Below, in pieces: positions 36,189 through 43,332 of a DNA stretch of 64,000 bases (its first letter is position 1; the number at the start of each line of letters is the position of its first letter). The DNA is from QHXM01 sp032160705 (GTDB lineage Bacteria > Acidobacteriota > Blastocatellia > Pyrinomonadales > Pyrinomonadaceae). The stretch lies in assembly GCA_032160705.1 (NCBI GenBank), contig JAVHVE010000073.1, positions 62,001-126,000 of the forward strand, written 5' to 3'. The notes under the pieces are model-generated. The model was not told the origin of the DNA. It did not search any database and saw only the letters and a program-made list of their open reading frames with translations. Both the position numbers and the translations under genes were made by a program.

Positions 36189-36390
36189 TACGACCGAACT
36201 GGCGGGCTTAGGTCTTCGTTTAAGTATTCCGGTTGTTCCGCGAGAAGCGCCCGCCTGCTGAATCATCTCCGATTGTGAATGTTCAGACTACAACAACCGA
36301 GGGAGTAAACGGTAGCAGCGCCACAAATCGTCAGAATATGGCAAATCATACGGAAATCGGGCGGTGGTTCAAATTGAAGGCGCTGCATAG

Positions 36391-36442
36391 AGTTCAACCT
36401 TTAGGTTGTGCCTTCTCAAATGCGCAACCTAAAGGTTGAACT
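36391..36442. repeat. Inverted repeat AGTTCAACCTTTAGGTTG, transposon target
   Basis: AGTTCAACCTTTAGGTTG (36391-36408) is the reverse complement of CAACCTAAAGGTTGAACT (36425-36442); the spacer is 16 bases. The transposon has inserted exactly at its right foot: the last nine bases, GGTTGAACT, are the target duplication. Confidence 0.9.
36434..36442. repeat. Target-site duplication, left copy (GGTTGAACT)
   Basis: Identical to 43340-43348. The neighbouring bases differ on both sides, so the duplication is exactly nine bases. Confidence 0.9.
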
Positions 36443-36464
36443 AGCTTTGCCCGAAAAGTCTCCG
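36443..36464 (+). repeat. Transposon left terminal inverted repeat
   Basis: AGCTTTGCCCGAAAAGTC followed by TCCG. The bases 36450-36465 also form a perfect 16-bp stem with 36477-36492, so the left tip is itself a hairpin. The transposase stop codon (36474-36476) lies in the loop. Confidence 0.9.
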
Positions 36465-36473
36465 AAAACTGAC

Positions 36474-38042
36474 TTATCGGAGACTTTTCGGGTCGTTTGC
36501 GGCTTCACCCGAAAAGTCGTCACGCCAGAACGTCGGCTCGATTCCCATCTCTAAGACACTGTGCACAATTACGCAGAGATTATGACAGAGAACTTTTAAG
36601 AGCAGTTCGTTGACCTGCGCCGTGCGCGTCTTACTCCTCAGCCTCTCTCCGAACCGGGCCTTTATCATAGCAAAGACAGTCTCGTTGTTACTCCTCTTGT
36701 GGTAGTGCTCGTAGAACTCCCCTTCATGATATTTGAAGAAGTGGAGCAGGCGCGTCCACAGCCCCGTCTTGTCTTTCCAGTGCTTCTCTTTAGCACAACG
36801 CTTGAACGGGATAAAGGGCTGCGCATTATTGTCAACCACGAGGCGCAGGTTGGAGATTCCTGAATAAGCCTTGTCGGCGCTCACCTCCCGCATCTTGAAG
36901 TTCTTCGCGGTCTGCTTTACCAGCGGCTCGAAGTAGGCGTAGTCATGCGCGTCGCGATCCGAAATCTCCACGCTCGTTATGATGTGCGTCCGCACGCCGA
37001 CCATAACGTGAAGCTTGAGCCAGTCGCGCCAGTCTTCGTCCTTGCCGTACTTCACCCCGACCCACCGGCTGTAATTGCCCGTGCCGAAGCCGCTGCTGTC
37101 AACCGCGAAGTCAGACTCCATCCCTTTAAGTGGCAGACTCGACACTTCGACAAGCTGCTTTAGGTAAAGCGTCAGGGCCTCGTAGCCGAAGTAGTCGAGC
37201 ACGCTGTTATAGCTCGGTGCTTTCGAGATGTAGCCTTTATCTCGCGCATCCTGCAAGTCGGAACAGAAGCGGCGCGTGCTCACCGTCGAATAGACCTTGA
37301 GCGCAGCGGCGAAGATCACATCTGAGAGCGGCGTGCGTGGTCGCCCGTACTCGCAGACGGGGTCTTCGACGCCTTTACACAGTTGCGCGAGCAGGAGTTG
37401 GAACTTGACCTTCTCCTTCACCTGCGCGGGGTGATATGTGCGCCAGTTCTGCGTGTACTTCCGCTTTTCAATCTTCGGGGCTTCGGGAAGCTCCGCGCCG
37501 CCCTCACGGTCTCTTGCGAAGCGGGCGGCGAAGATGTGTTTGCATATCCGGTCGTTCTTCTTGTAGTCGGGGCAGGTGCAGGTCGGCGGGTCGCAGTCCA
37601 GATCGACAGCGTACTTTTTGGCGCTGCTCTGTGACGGGACGATCCAGAGATTCTCGACGCGGGTTATTTCCGAACTGTGGGCGATTTGCAGCCCTTTGGC
37701 TTCGCGTGCCTTCATCATGCGCCTCTTGCTTTCCCTAAGCGTGCTGAGGCACAATGAAGGTACATTGGCCATATCGTGCGACATCACGCTATGGTTGAAC
37801 AGGCTCAGTTGGGTGTTCGCGCACTCGGCTGAGCCGTTAATTTTATAGGCGTATTTTACCGCTAAACCCTTGTACTTACAAGGGTTTTCTGCACCTAGCG
37901 AGGCAGAAGGCGAAGGCTCTTCAAAGGATAAAGACGGTTGATTTGTGGCCCTAGCCGGAGAGCGATAGGCACGCTTCCGCCTCCCCGCCGCGTGAAGCGG
38001 CAAGAGAGTAGGGGCGACAGTTATGGCCTCTGCTTGTTCCAT
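36474..38042 (-). CDS. IS4-type DDE transposase with N-terminal SWIM zinc finger
   Basis: A 522-residue transposase. Residues 144-170 form a SWIM-type zinc finger (C155, C157, C167, H169 in CTCPDYKKNDRICKH). The DDE catalytic core is D315 (AVDSSGFG), D390 (SADKAYSG) and E454. The C-terminal signature Y447-x2-R450-x3-E454-x6-K461 (YHKRSNNETVFAMIK) is exactly the IS4-family YREK motif, and the 9-bp duplication agrees with that family. The start is uncertain: the first 86 codons are low-complexity and contain a perfect palindrome at 37864-37887, so the ATG at 37784 (MSHDMANVPS) may be the real start. Only DDE transposase of the element. Confidence 0.9.
   Translation of the reverse strand: MEQAEAITVAPTLLPLHAAGRRKRAYRSPARATNQPSLSFEEPSPSASLGAENPCKYKGLAVKYAYKINGSAECANTQLSLFNHSVMSHDMANVPSLCLSTLRESKRRMMKAREAKGLQIAHSSEITRVENLWIVPSQSSAKKYAVDLDCDPPTCTCPDYKKNDRICKHIFAARFARDREGGAELPEAPKIEKRKYTQNWRTYHPAQVKEKVKFQLLLAQLCKGVEDPVCEYGRPRTPLSDVIFAAALKVYSTVSTRRFCSDLQDARDKGYISKAPSYNSVLDYFGYEALTLYLKQLVEVSSLPLKGMESDFAVDSSGFGTGNYSRWVGVKYGKDEDWRDWLKLHVMVGVRTHIITSVEISDRDAHDYAYFEPLVKQTAKNFKMREVSADKAYSGISNLRLVVDNNAQPFIPFKRCAKEKHWKDKTGLWTRLLHFFKYHEGEFYEHYHKRSNNETVFAMIKARFGERLRSKTRTAQVNELLLKVLCHNLCVIVHSVLEMGIEPTFWRDDFSGEAANDPKSLR
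37864..37887. promoter_or_regulatory. 24-base palindrome upstream of the transposase
   Basis: AAACCCTTGTA and TACAAGGGTTT with a two-base centre. On the minus strand it is followed by TAAAATACGCCTATAAAAT, which has promoter-like hexamers, and then by the ATG at 37784. It looks like an operator over the transposase promoter, if the shorter start is right. Confidence 0.5.
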
Positions 38043-38209
38043 TCGGTCCAGTGTGCTGCTCGGCCAACATTTTCATCTCCAAAGCAAAAGCCCGCCATTC
38101 ATAGGGCGAGCCCAATCTGTTATTTGATTCTATAACGCCGCTGCACAGAATTTTCATCTACTTTTCAGTCAATGTGACTGACTATTCTACGTGCCTCTTC
38201 GCTGATTTA

Positions 38210-38734
38210 TTAAAGGAGTTCTGAGGCACGATTAACATGCTTCTCGGCGGCTCTCCAGATAGCTTGAAGCACATCGTTCGTAGATATAAGGGCCAGTTCC
38301 CCGACCGACTCGTCCCCTGAAGTTATCGAGTATTTCTTGAGTAACGCCCTAGCTTGAGTTTGAGTTTTTCGATCAAGAGATAAAGAGTTTAAGTCCTGAT
38401 ACTCCGCTGCCATAATGAAGTTGTCACGTCCGTTCGATGCTGGAGACTGTCTTGATATTTCCCACGCCCATTTAGCGTCGTTGAACGCGTCAAGCGCATC
38501 TTTTAGTTCCTTCTTCAGTTCGCCGTCAGGGAGATTAGAAGAGTCTTCGTTGACCGCCGCTTGTGCCTCAATGACAAGTTGACTGTAGGGGTCGTATTTG
38601 ACGCCGGATTGGGTAGCAGCATGAATCTTCTTCAGGGCTTTGAGGGAATTGTTGGCTATGGATCTACTGCACGCGGTTGACAGCAGCACGACAGCAATTA
38701 TGGTCACCAGTAGCATCGCTCTCCGATGTATCAT
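38210..38734 (-). CDS. Lipoprotein of unknown function (transposon cargo)
   Basis: A 174-residue protein with a lipoprotein signal (MIHRRAMLLVTIIAVVLLSTAC, lipobox LSTAC) and AGGAG ten bases before the start. The mature part is helical and charged (ALKKIHAATQSGVKYDPYSQLVIEAQAAVNE, LKKELKDALDAFNDAKWAWEISRQ) with no recognised motif. It lies between the transposase and the AT-rich cargo, on the transposase strand. It could be a passenger unrelated to the nuclease module. Confidence 0.7.
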   Translation of the reverse strand: MIHRRAMLLVTIIAVVLLSTACSRSIANNSLKALKKIHAATQSGVKYDPYSQLVIEAQAAVNEDSSNLPDGELKKELKDALDAFNDAKWAWEISRQSPASNGRDNFIMAAEYQDLNSLSLDRKTQTQARALLKKYSITSGDESVGELALISTNDVLQAIWRAAEKHVNRASELL

Positions 38735-38883
38735 TTTGTTTTAACTCCTAGTTGTGGTTTGAGCACGCCTCACGCATAATCAGCGGCGACAATGTGTAAA
38801 GCAGGCGCGCATCGGGAGTGATGGGAAGCGCCAGAGGGTCACATCAATGTGAACACTCGGTAGCTATAAAATGCACTCACATA

Positions 38884-38925
38884 CTAGTCTTAAAAAAGAC
38901 TAGAAGCAAGGTCTTAAAAAGGACT
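38884..38925 (+). promoter_or_regulatory. Pair of operator-like inverted repeats (AGTCTTAAAAA-GACT)
   Basis: Copy one is CTAGTC-TTAAAAAA-GACTAG (38884-38903), copy two GGTCTTAAAAAGGACT (38910-38925); the centres are 24 bases apart. They follow a TATAAAAT box (near 38866) and precede the first XRE gene. Probably operators of the XRE protein. The half-site order (AGTC...GACT) is opposite to the classical C-box of restriction-modification controllers. Confidence 0.55.
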
Positions 38926-38962
38926 GGCGTCGCCATAGGCGAGCAAACGATTGCGGCCATCT

Positions 38963-38985
38963 CATCAGGAGGAAAATCCTGATGG
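38963..38985 (+). promoter_or_regulatory. Hairpin over the ribosome site of the first XRE gene
   Basis: CATCAGGA (38963-38970) pairs with TCCTGATG (38978-38985). The stem contains part of the AGGAGG ribosome site and the ATG start codon, so folding would hide both. Confidence 0.6.
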
Positions 38986-39260
38986 GTAGAGCCTCGCGCC
39001 CGCGCCCAGCACGTTTGGCGGAAAAGCTGTTGCAAATTCGTACCGCTCTTGGCTTATCACAGAATGGGATATTGAAGCGTCTTGAGATTGCAGAGCAGGG
39101 GTATCGGAATTACATCTCCGACTTTGAGACTGGAGTGAGGGAGCCGCCTCTGCCAACATTATTGAAATATGCGCGGATCGCAGGAGTCTACGTTGATGTG
39201 CTGATTGATGATGATCTAAACCTACCGAAGCATCTACCAGGCGATTCCAATCATAAATAG
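38982..39260 (+). CDS. XRE-family transcription regulator (transposon cargo)
   Basis: A 92-residue protein with a helix-turn-helix of the Cro/C1 type covering residues 10-75 (LAEKLLQIRTALGLSQNGILKRLEI... YISDFETGVREPPLPTLLKYARIAGVYVDVLID). Such small XRE proteins often control restriction-modification or toxin genes. AGGAGG precedes the start. Operator-like repeats stand upstream. It reads in the same direction as the second XRE gene and the methyltransferase and is probably their controller. Confidence 0.85.
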   Translation: MGRASRPRPARLAEKLLQIRTALGLSQNGILKRLEIAEQGYRNYISDFETGVREPPLPTLLKYARIAGVYVDVLIDDDLNLPKHLPGDSNHK

Positions 39261-39352
39261 GCTGTGAAGCTTACCTTAATCTAAACCAACAATAGCAAAG
39301 AGCCATTGCCTTCAGATTTGCAAGCAAAGCAGGTTTGGATTATTATGTGGCT

Positions 39353-39396
39353 GGTGGTATATAGTTTACTTTATATAAAGTAAACTATATACCACC
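39353..39396. promoter_or_regulatory. Perfect 44-bp palindrome, operator candidate
   Basis: All 22 base pairs from GGTGGTATATAGTTTACTTT to its mirror match, with no spacer; the centre is TATATA. It ends nine bases before the GTG start of the second XRE gene, so it covers the promoter or ribosome-site region of that gene. It is far longer than an ordinary operator dyad. Confidence 0.85.
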
Positions 39397-39405
39397 GCAA
39401 CCACT

Positions 39406-39651
39406 GTGATTCAGATACATATCGAAAAGCTACTGAAAGCGCGAGAGGAAACGCTGTATTGGTTAGCGCAAGAAACAGGTGTGACTTATGTGGCTCTTTA
39501 CAACCTTAAAACAGGTAAGTCTCAAGGCATTAGGTATCCAGTCCTAGAAGCAATTTGCGAAGCATTGGAATGCGAACCAGGTGAACTACTAAAGCGCACA
39601 AAGGGTAGGAAGAGCGCAATAAAAAGAAGGAAGAAGCGGCGGGTAAAGTAA
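39406..39651 (+). CDS. Small XRE/Cro-type regulator (transposon cargo)
   Basis: An 81-residue protein beginning at GTG, with a Cro/C1-type helix-turn-helix over residues 5-65 (IEKLLKAREETLYWLAQETGVTYVALYNLKTGKSQGIRYPVLEAICEALECEPGELL) and a very basic tail (KRTKGRKSAIKRRKKRRVK). It resembles YozG-like repressors. The perfect palindrome just upstream is its likely target. Its stop abuts the methyltransferase frame, so the two genes form one unit. Confidence 0.85.
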   Translation: MIQIHIEKLLKAREETLYWLAQETGVTYVALYNLKTGKSQGIRYPVLEAICEALECEPGELLKRTKGRKSAIKRRKKRRVK

Positions 39652-39687
39652 TTGCAAAAAGTTTCGGCAGGAAAGGAAGTGAAGCCG

Positions 39688-40563
39688 ATGAAACGTAATG
39701 GCAGCAAAAATCCTTTTTTTGTTTCTCCACAGATAAGCCTCTACTGTGGTGATGCCGAGGATATTCTTAAATCTTTCCCCGACGCTTTCGCGGATTGTAT
39801 TGTAACTTCGCCACCATATTACGGGCAGCGCGATTATAGGGTGCACGCTCAGATTGGACTTGAGGAACACCCGCAGCAATATATTGATCGCCTTGTTTCC
39901 GTATTCCGTGAAGCTCGACGTGTGTTAAAGCCCACAGGAAGCTTATGGGTGAATCTTGGTGATACCTATTGGAGCGGGAAAGGACGGTCCCACGGTGTGG
40001 ATAACAAGCAAAAGAACCGTCGGTTTTTACGGCCCCAAGATAAATCAGGCCCACGGCCATTATGCACACCGAAACAGTTGTTATTGATACCGCATCGTTT
40101 TGCAATTGCAATGCAGGAAGAAGGCTGGGTAGTTCGTAATGACAATGTCTGGTTCAAGGTTAATCCGACGCCAGACCCGGCAGCAGACAGATCAGCCTCA
40201 GCCCACGAATATATGTTTCATTTCGTGCTTCAGCGTCGCTACTACTATAATTGGAATGCTGTTGCCATACCCTCGAATGGTGATCGCAAGACGAAGTCGC
40301 CGCCATCAGTGTGGCATATTCCGACGACAACAAATTTCAAGAAGCATATTGCTGTATTCCCGGAAGCATTGGTGCGCGTACCTATTCTTGCGACGCTTCC
40401 GCCGCGCGGTATCCTACTCGACTTATTCTGCGGAAGCGGCACTGCGTTAAGTTTTGCAGTGGCGCAAGGTGGGGGGCGACGCGCCATCGGTATTGATATC
40501 AGTACATCCGCCTTGGAAGAAGCAAAGGAGCTACTTACACAAAATAACGGAAAACGAAAGTAA
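39688..40563 (+). CDS. Site-specific DNA methyltransferase, N4-cytosine type (transposon cargo)
   Basis: A 291-residue amino-methyltransferase. The catalytic motif IV is TSPPYYGQRDY (residues 40-50) and the SAM-binding motif I is LDLFCGSGTAL near the C-terminus (about 244-254). Motif IV before motif I is the beta-class order. SPPY rather than DPPY favours N4-methylcytosine as product, though some SPPY enzymes methylate adenine. ATG 39688 is used; TTG 39652 and GTG 39679 are alternatives. The end is 36 bases from the end of the convergent DUF262-HNH gene. The recognition site is not readable from sequence. Confidence 0.88.
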   Translation: MKRNGSKNPFFVSPQISLYCGDAEDILKSFPDAFADCIVTSPPYYGQRDYRVHAQIGLEEHPQQYIDRLVSVFREARRVLKPTGSLWVNLGDTYWSGKGRSHGVDNKQKNRRFLRPQDKSGPRPLCTPKQLLLIPHRFAIAMQEEGWVVRNDNVWFKVNPTPDPAADRSASAHEYMFHFVLQRRYYYNWNAVAIPSNGDRKTKSPPSVWHIPTTTNFKKHIAVFPEALVRVPILATLPPRGILLDLFCGSGTALSFAVAQGGGRRAIGIDISTSALEEAKELLTQNNGKRK

Positions 40564-40599
40564 GAAAGTGAAGTTAAGGAAAGCCTGTGCCCTCCTATT

Positions 40600-42504
40600 T
40601 CACGCTTCAGTTTCTGGAATTTCTTCCTCTATTTCTGTCCCTTCCTCTATGGGGTCGCTCTCTTCTACTTCTTCTGTAAAGAAAAGGAATTTTAACTGTG
40701 ACTCTTTTGATGACCCCTCTGCGCCCTCGAAGGGGGGAATTTCAATTTCGAGAGAACCTGAGCGCAAGCCTTCAATTTTTTCTCTATTGTTGTTGCAGAA
40801 CGGATGCGTATTCCGTGCGTTGCTTGGTGTAGTTTTTCCGCCTTTCGCGCGTGGTTTAATATGATCGACTTGTGTGAATAGCCCTGGATAGTAGCGACCA
40901 CCGCAAATTTCGCAAAACTTAAACATTTGGAGGAGATCATTTATTTGTACGCTCATACGCATCTGGCCGCGATAAGTAGAACTTAAACTTTCCTCCTCTA
41001 TTTCTAAGTCCTCAGACAAATTCTTTCCTAATGTAACAACAAGTCGCTTGTGGTCTGTTTGAAACTCTTGGGATTCTATTTGATCGCTATGCTTTATCAG
41101 TAGGTCAAGGAGGCCATGATAGTAGCGTGCTGTTTGAATTGTTACTTCTGGCCCAGAGCCTATTCTTCTTCCAATGCGTCTAATTATAGCTTCTTTATTT
41201 GCTATTAAAACATCTTCAAATGCTTTTCGGTGATTGGCGAAAATCAGCTTACGATTAAATACGTCAAGATTCTCTGTGCCATGATTGAGCCAATAGATCA
41301 TGCCATATAACAGACTGCGCACGTGAGTTCCCTGTGCGTTGTAAAAGTAGACTAAGGGCATTAAAGCCAAAGAACGCGGTGATTTCCCATAGATATTACT
41401 AATTACATCTGTTGCATCTGTAAGTAGTCTTAGGCCATTAGCGACGATGTGGCTTACTCGCTCACTGCGATCTCTCTTAATTAAGGCTTCAGTCTCTGGC
41501 TTTTGCCCCTTTTTTCCTTCGGTAATAGTTAAGAGTTCTGCTAAGTATGCGGGCTTCTTCTCTGGCATTGTGTAAGGTATGACTAACAGCGGCTGTCTTA
41601 AATCTGTGAGAGGTGTTCTATATGGCGGCTCAAACAATAACTCATGTAAGTCACGTACCTTTTCCAGAATCTCCATTACTTGACTCTTTAATACTTCATC
41701 ACGTGCTACTTCGTCTTTAGCAGGCCAGCAATGTTCTGCATCATATACATGAGTAACTGACATTACTGTCCGAGCAAAACTAGAAGTACGATTCTCTACG
41801 AGCTTCGTCTCCCATTCAGATAATCTACGACCGGTTTTATTGATTTTTAGAAAAGATTCTTCAGCCTTAACATAATCCCCCTTTACCCATAGTATGGGAA
41901 ATCCGATGTTTACCGCATTCCATCGGCGCGCTCGTTTAACCCAGCTAAGACTTGCGGCATCCATTTCTTGTTCGGGTGGCCGACCCTTTTCGGATAGCTC
42001 CTTGAATCGCCGTTGAGCAATAATATGCTCCTCAAATGAGCCTATACTTCTTCGCCGAAGCAACTCTCTCACACGTTGTGCAGCCAATCGGATGCTTTCT
42101 TCAAGTGCTGGATCGTTATATGTATCTGCGGGCAATTTGTCTCCCCAGTCATCCCTAATCCAGGCTAGAAGAACTGAAATACGATGTCCTCCATCCAAGA
42201 CGTACTGTAAGTTCTCATCTGGGCTTAGCCACATAATAACGCTTGGAACAACTTGCTCATTTAGAACGGATTCCAGTAAATCGACACAATCCTCAGCAGT
42301 CCAAGCCCAAGTCGCTCGCTGAAAGTCCGGCTTCCTTAAATCGTGCTCTATTGACTGATCTCCGTAAAGATCACGGATTCTAAGATGAGGTGCATATGCA
42401 ACCTCACCTTCCGAATTATCAACGGGGTCAACAGCTCTTCGGTAAAGCAAATTATCACGTTTAATATGATGATCTAGATATACTTTAAGATTAGTTTTTG
42501 CCAT
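40600..42504 (-). CDS. DUF262-HNH protein, putative nuclease (transposon cargo)
   Basis: A 634-residue protein. The N-terminal DUF262 (ParB-like, GmrS-type) domain has the FQRATWAW and YVLDGGHRISVLLAW motifs (residues 61-68, 102-115), which correspond to the QR..W and DGqqR motifs that bind or hydrolyse nucleotides in GmrSD. A long middle part has no named motif. Residues 531-571 form an HNH nuclease: C531-x2-C534, D547-H548 and N562/N565, H567-x2-C570. The acidic tail (from about 605) is unusual. With the convergent methyltransferase it resembles a restriction-modification pair, or a modification-dependent type IV nuclease. Base composition is AT-rich compared with genome genes. Confidence 0.85.
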   Translation of the reverse strand: MAKTNLKVYLDHHIKRDNLLYRRAVDPVDNSEGEVAYAPHLRIRDLYGDQSIEHDLRKPDFQRATWAWTAEDCVDLLESVLNEQVVPSVIMWLSPDENLQYVLDGGHRISVLLAWIRDDWGDKLPADTYNDPALEESIRLAAQRVRELLRRRSIGSFEEHIIAQRRFKELSEKGRPPEQEMDAASLSWVKRARRWNAVNIGFPILWVKGDYVKAEESFLKINKTGRRLSEWETKLVENRTSSFARTVMSVTHVYDAEHCWPAKDEVARDEVLKSQVMEILEKVRDLHELLFEPPYRTPLTDLRQPLLVIPYTMPEKKPAYLAELLTITEGKKGQKPETEALIKRDRSERVSHIVANGLRLLTDATDVISNIYGKSPRSLALMPLVYFYNAQGTHVRSLLYGMIYWLNHGTENLDVFNRKLIFANHRKAFEDVLIANKEAIIRRIGRRIGSGPEVTIQTARYYHGLLDLLIKHSDQIESQEFQTDHKRLVVTLGKNLSEDLEIEEESLSSTYRGQMRMSVQINDLLQMFKFCEICGGRYYPGLFTQVDHIKPRAKGGKTTPSNARNTHPFCNNNREKIEGLRSGSLEIEIPPFEGAEGSSKESQLKFLFFTEEVEESDPIEEGTEIEEEIPETEA

Positions 42505-42613
42505 GTCGTTCTCACACGGTACTTTTAAGAATATTGAAGAGCGTGAAAATGCCGCTAGATTCTATACCGAATCAAGGCAAATTAGGTATTATTTTCAACT
42601 AGAAAGGCATTAA

Positions 42614-43138
42614 ATGGAGCAGACCAATCGACAGGAAACTCTTAAGGCGGTCTTACATTATTTTTATCAAGATAACACGAGATCAGGTTCACACTGTCGC
42701 TATAACTTGCAATATCATCTAGTCTGGATTCCTAAATACCGCCGGAGCTTCTTGGTTGGTGAAATAGCAGAAAGGCTGAAGCAAATACTCAAAGAGATTG
42801 CCCGCGATTACCGCATACATATTATCGCCATGGAAGTAATGCCCGATCACGTACACATGCTGCTTGAAGCGCCACCCAAATATGCGCCCTCAAAGATTGT
42901 TCAGATTTTTAAGGGCATCTCATCAAGACGGTTGAGGCAAGAATTTCTCGATCTAATAAAGAGGTATATCTGGAAAGAAGGTACGCTATGGGCTATCGGT
43001 TACTACATCGGCAGTGTTGGTAGCGGAGTCACGACGGAACTGGTCAAGGAATATATCCAGAATCAGAAGGCCGAAGCAGCAAAGCTAAACCAAGCTTCTG
43101 GACTAACCTACACTCAAGCAAGCTTTTCCTTTTCCTGA
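42614..43138 (+). CDS. IS200/IS605-type TnpA-like Y1 transposase
   Basis: A 174-residue single-strand transposase of the HUH class. H79-V-H81 in PDHVHMLLEAP is the HUH motif, and Tyr147 in VKEYIQNQ is the likely nucleophile. Conserved IS200 segments YHLVWIPKYRR and SSRRLRQEF are also present, so the gene looks intact. There is no tnpB beside it and I found no clear left and right IS200 hairpins, so it may be a solitary tnpA. It lies at the right-hand part of the larger transposon. Confidence 0.85.
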   Translation: MEQTNRQETLKAVLHYFYQDNTRSGSHCRYNLQYHLVWIPKYRRSFLVGEIAERLKQILKEIARDYRIHIIAMEVMPDHVHMLLEAPPKYAPSKIVQIFKGISSRRLRQEFLDLIKRYIWKEGTLWAIGYYIGSVGSGVTTELVKEYIQNQKAEAAKLNQASGLTYTQASFSFS

Positions 43139-43178
43139 ACAAGATTGAACCTCTGTGAGGGACGTTAATCATGTGAAG

Positions 43179-43216
43179 TCACTTTGTGGTCAAGCCCGCT
43201 GACTTTGTGGTCAAAA
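43179..43216 (+). repeat. Two GACTTTGTGGTCAA direct repeats near the transposon's right end
   Basis: TCACTTTGTGGTCAAG (43180-43195) and TGACTTTGTGGTCAAAA (43200-43216), followed by GGACTTTAGGGGC. They resemble the terminal GACTTTTCGGG repeats only in the GACTTT part. They may be remains of another element's end. Confidence 0.6.
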
Positions 43217-43273
43217 CGGACTTTAGGGGCACAGCCGATCAGAGGTGCTACTCATCGCGCACCTCCGCCAACT

Positions 43274-43332
43274 GACTTTTCGGGTGACTCGCCGACTTTT
43301 CGGGTACGAATACTTTACGGGGACTTTTCGGG
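43274..43332 (-). repeat. Three GACTTTTCGGG subterminal repeats, transposon right end
   Basis: Copies at 43274-43285, 43294-43305 and 43322-43332, all in the same orientation; the last belongs to the terminal repeat. The left end has copies at 36450-36460, 36482-36492 and 36508-36518. These are probable transposase binding sites. Confidence 0.8.

Noticed and set aside
36189..36266. Longer start of hemE
   Set aside because: The extra residues are basic and not seen in the family, and GGAG directly abuts the ATG with no spacing.
38884..38925. Classical C-box of restriction-modification controller proteins
   Set aside because: Half-sites are in the order AGTC...GACT, the opposite of the known C-box, and spacing does not match; kept only as operator-like.
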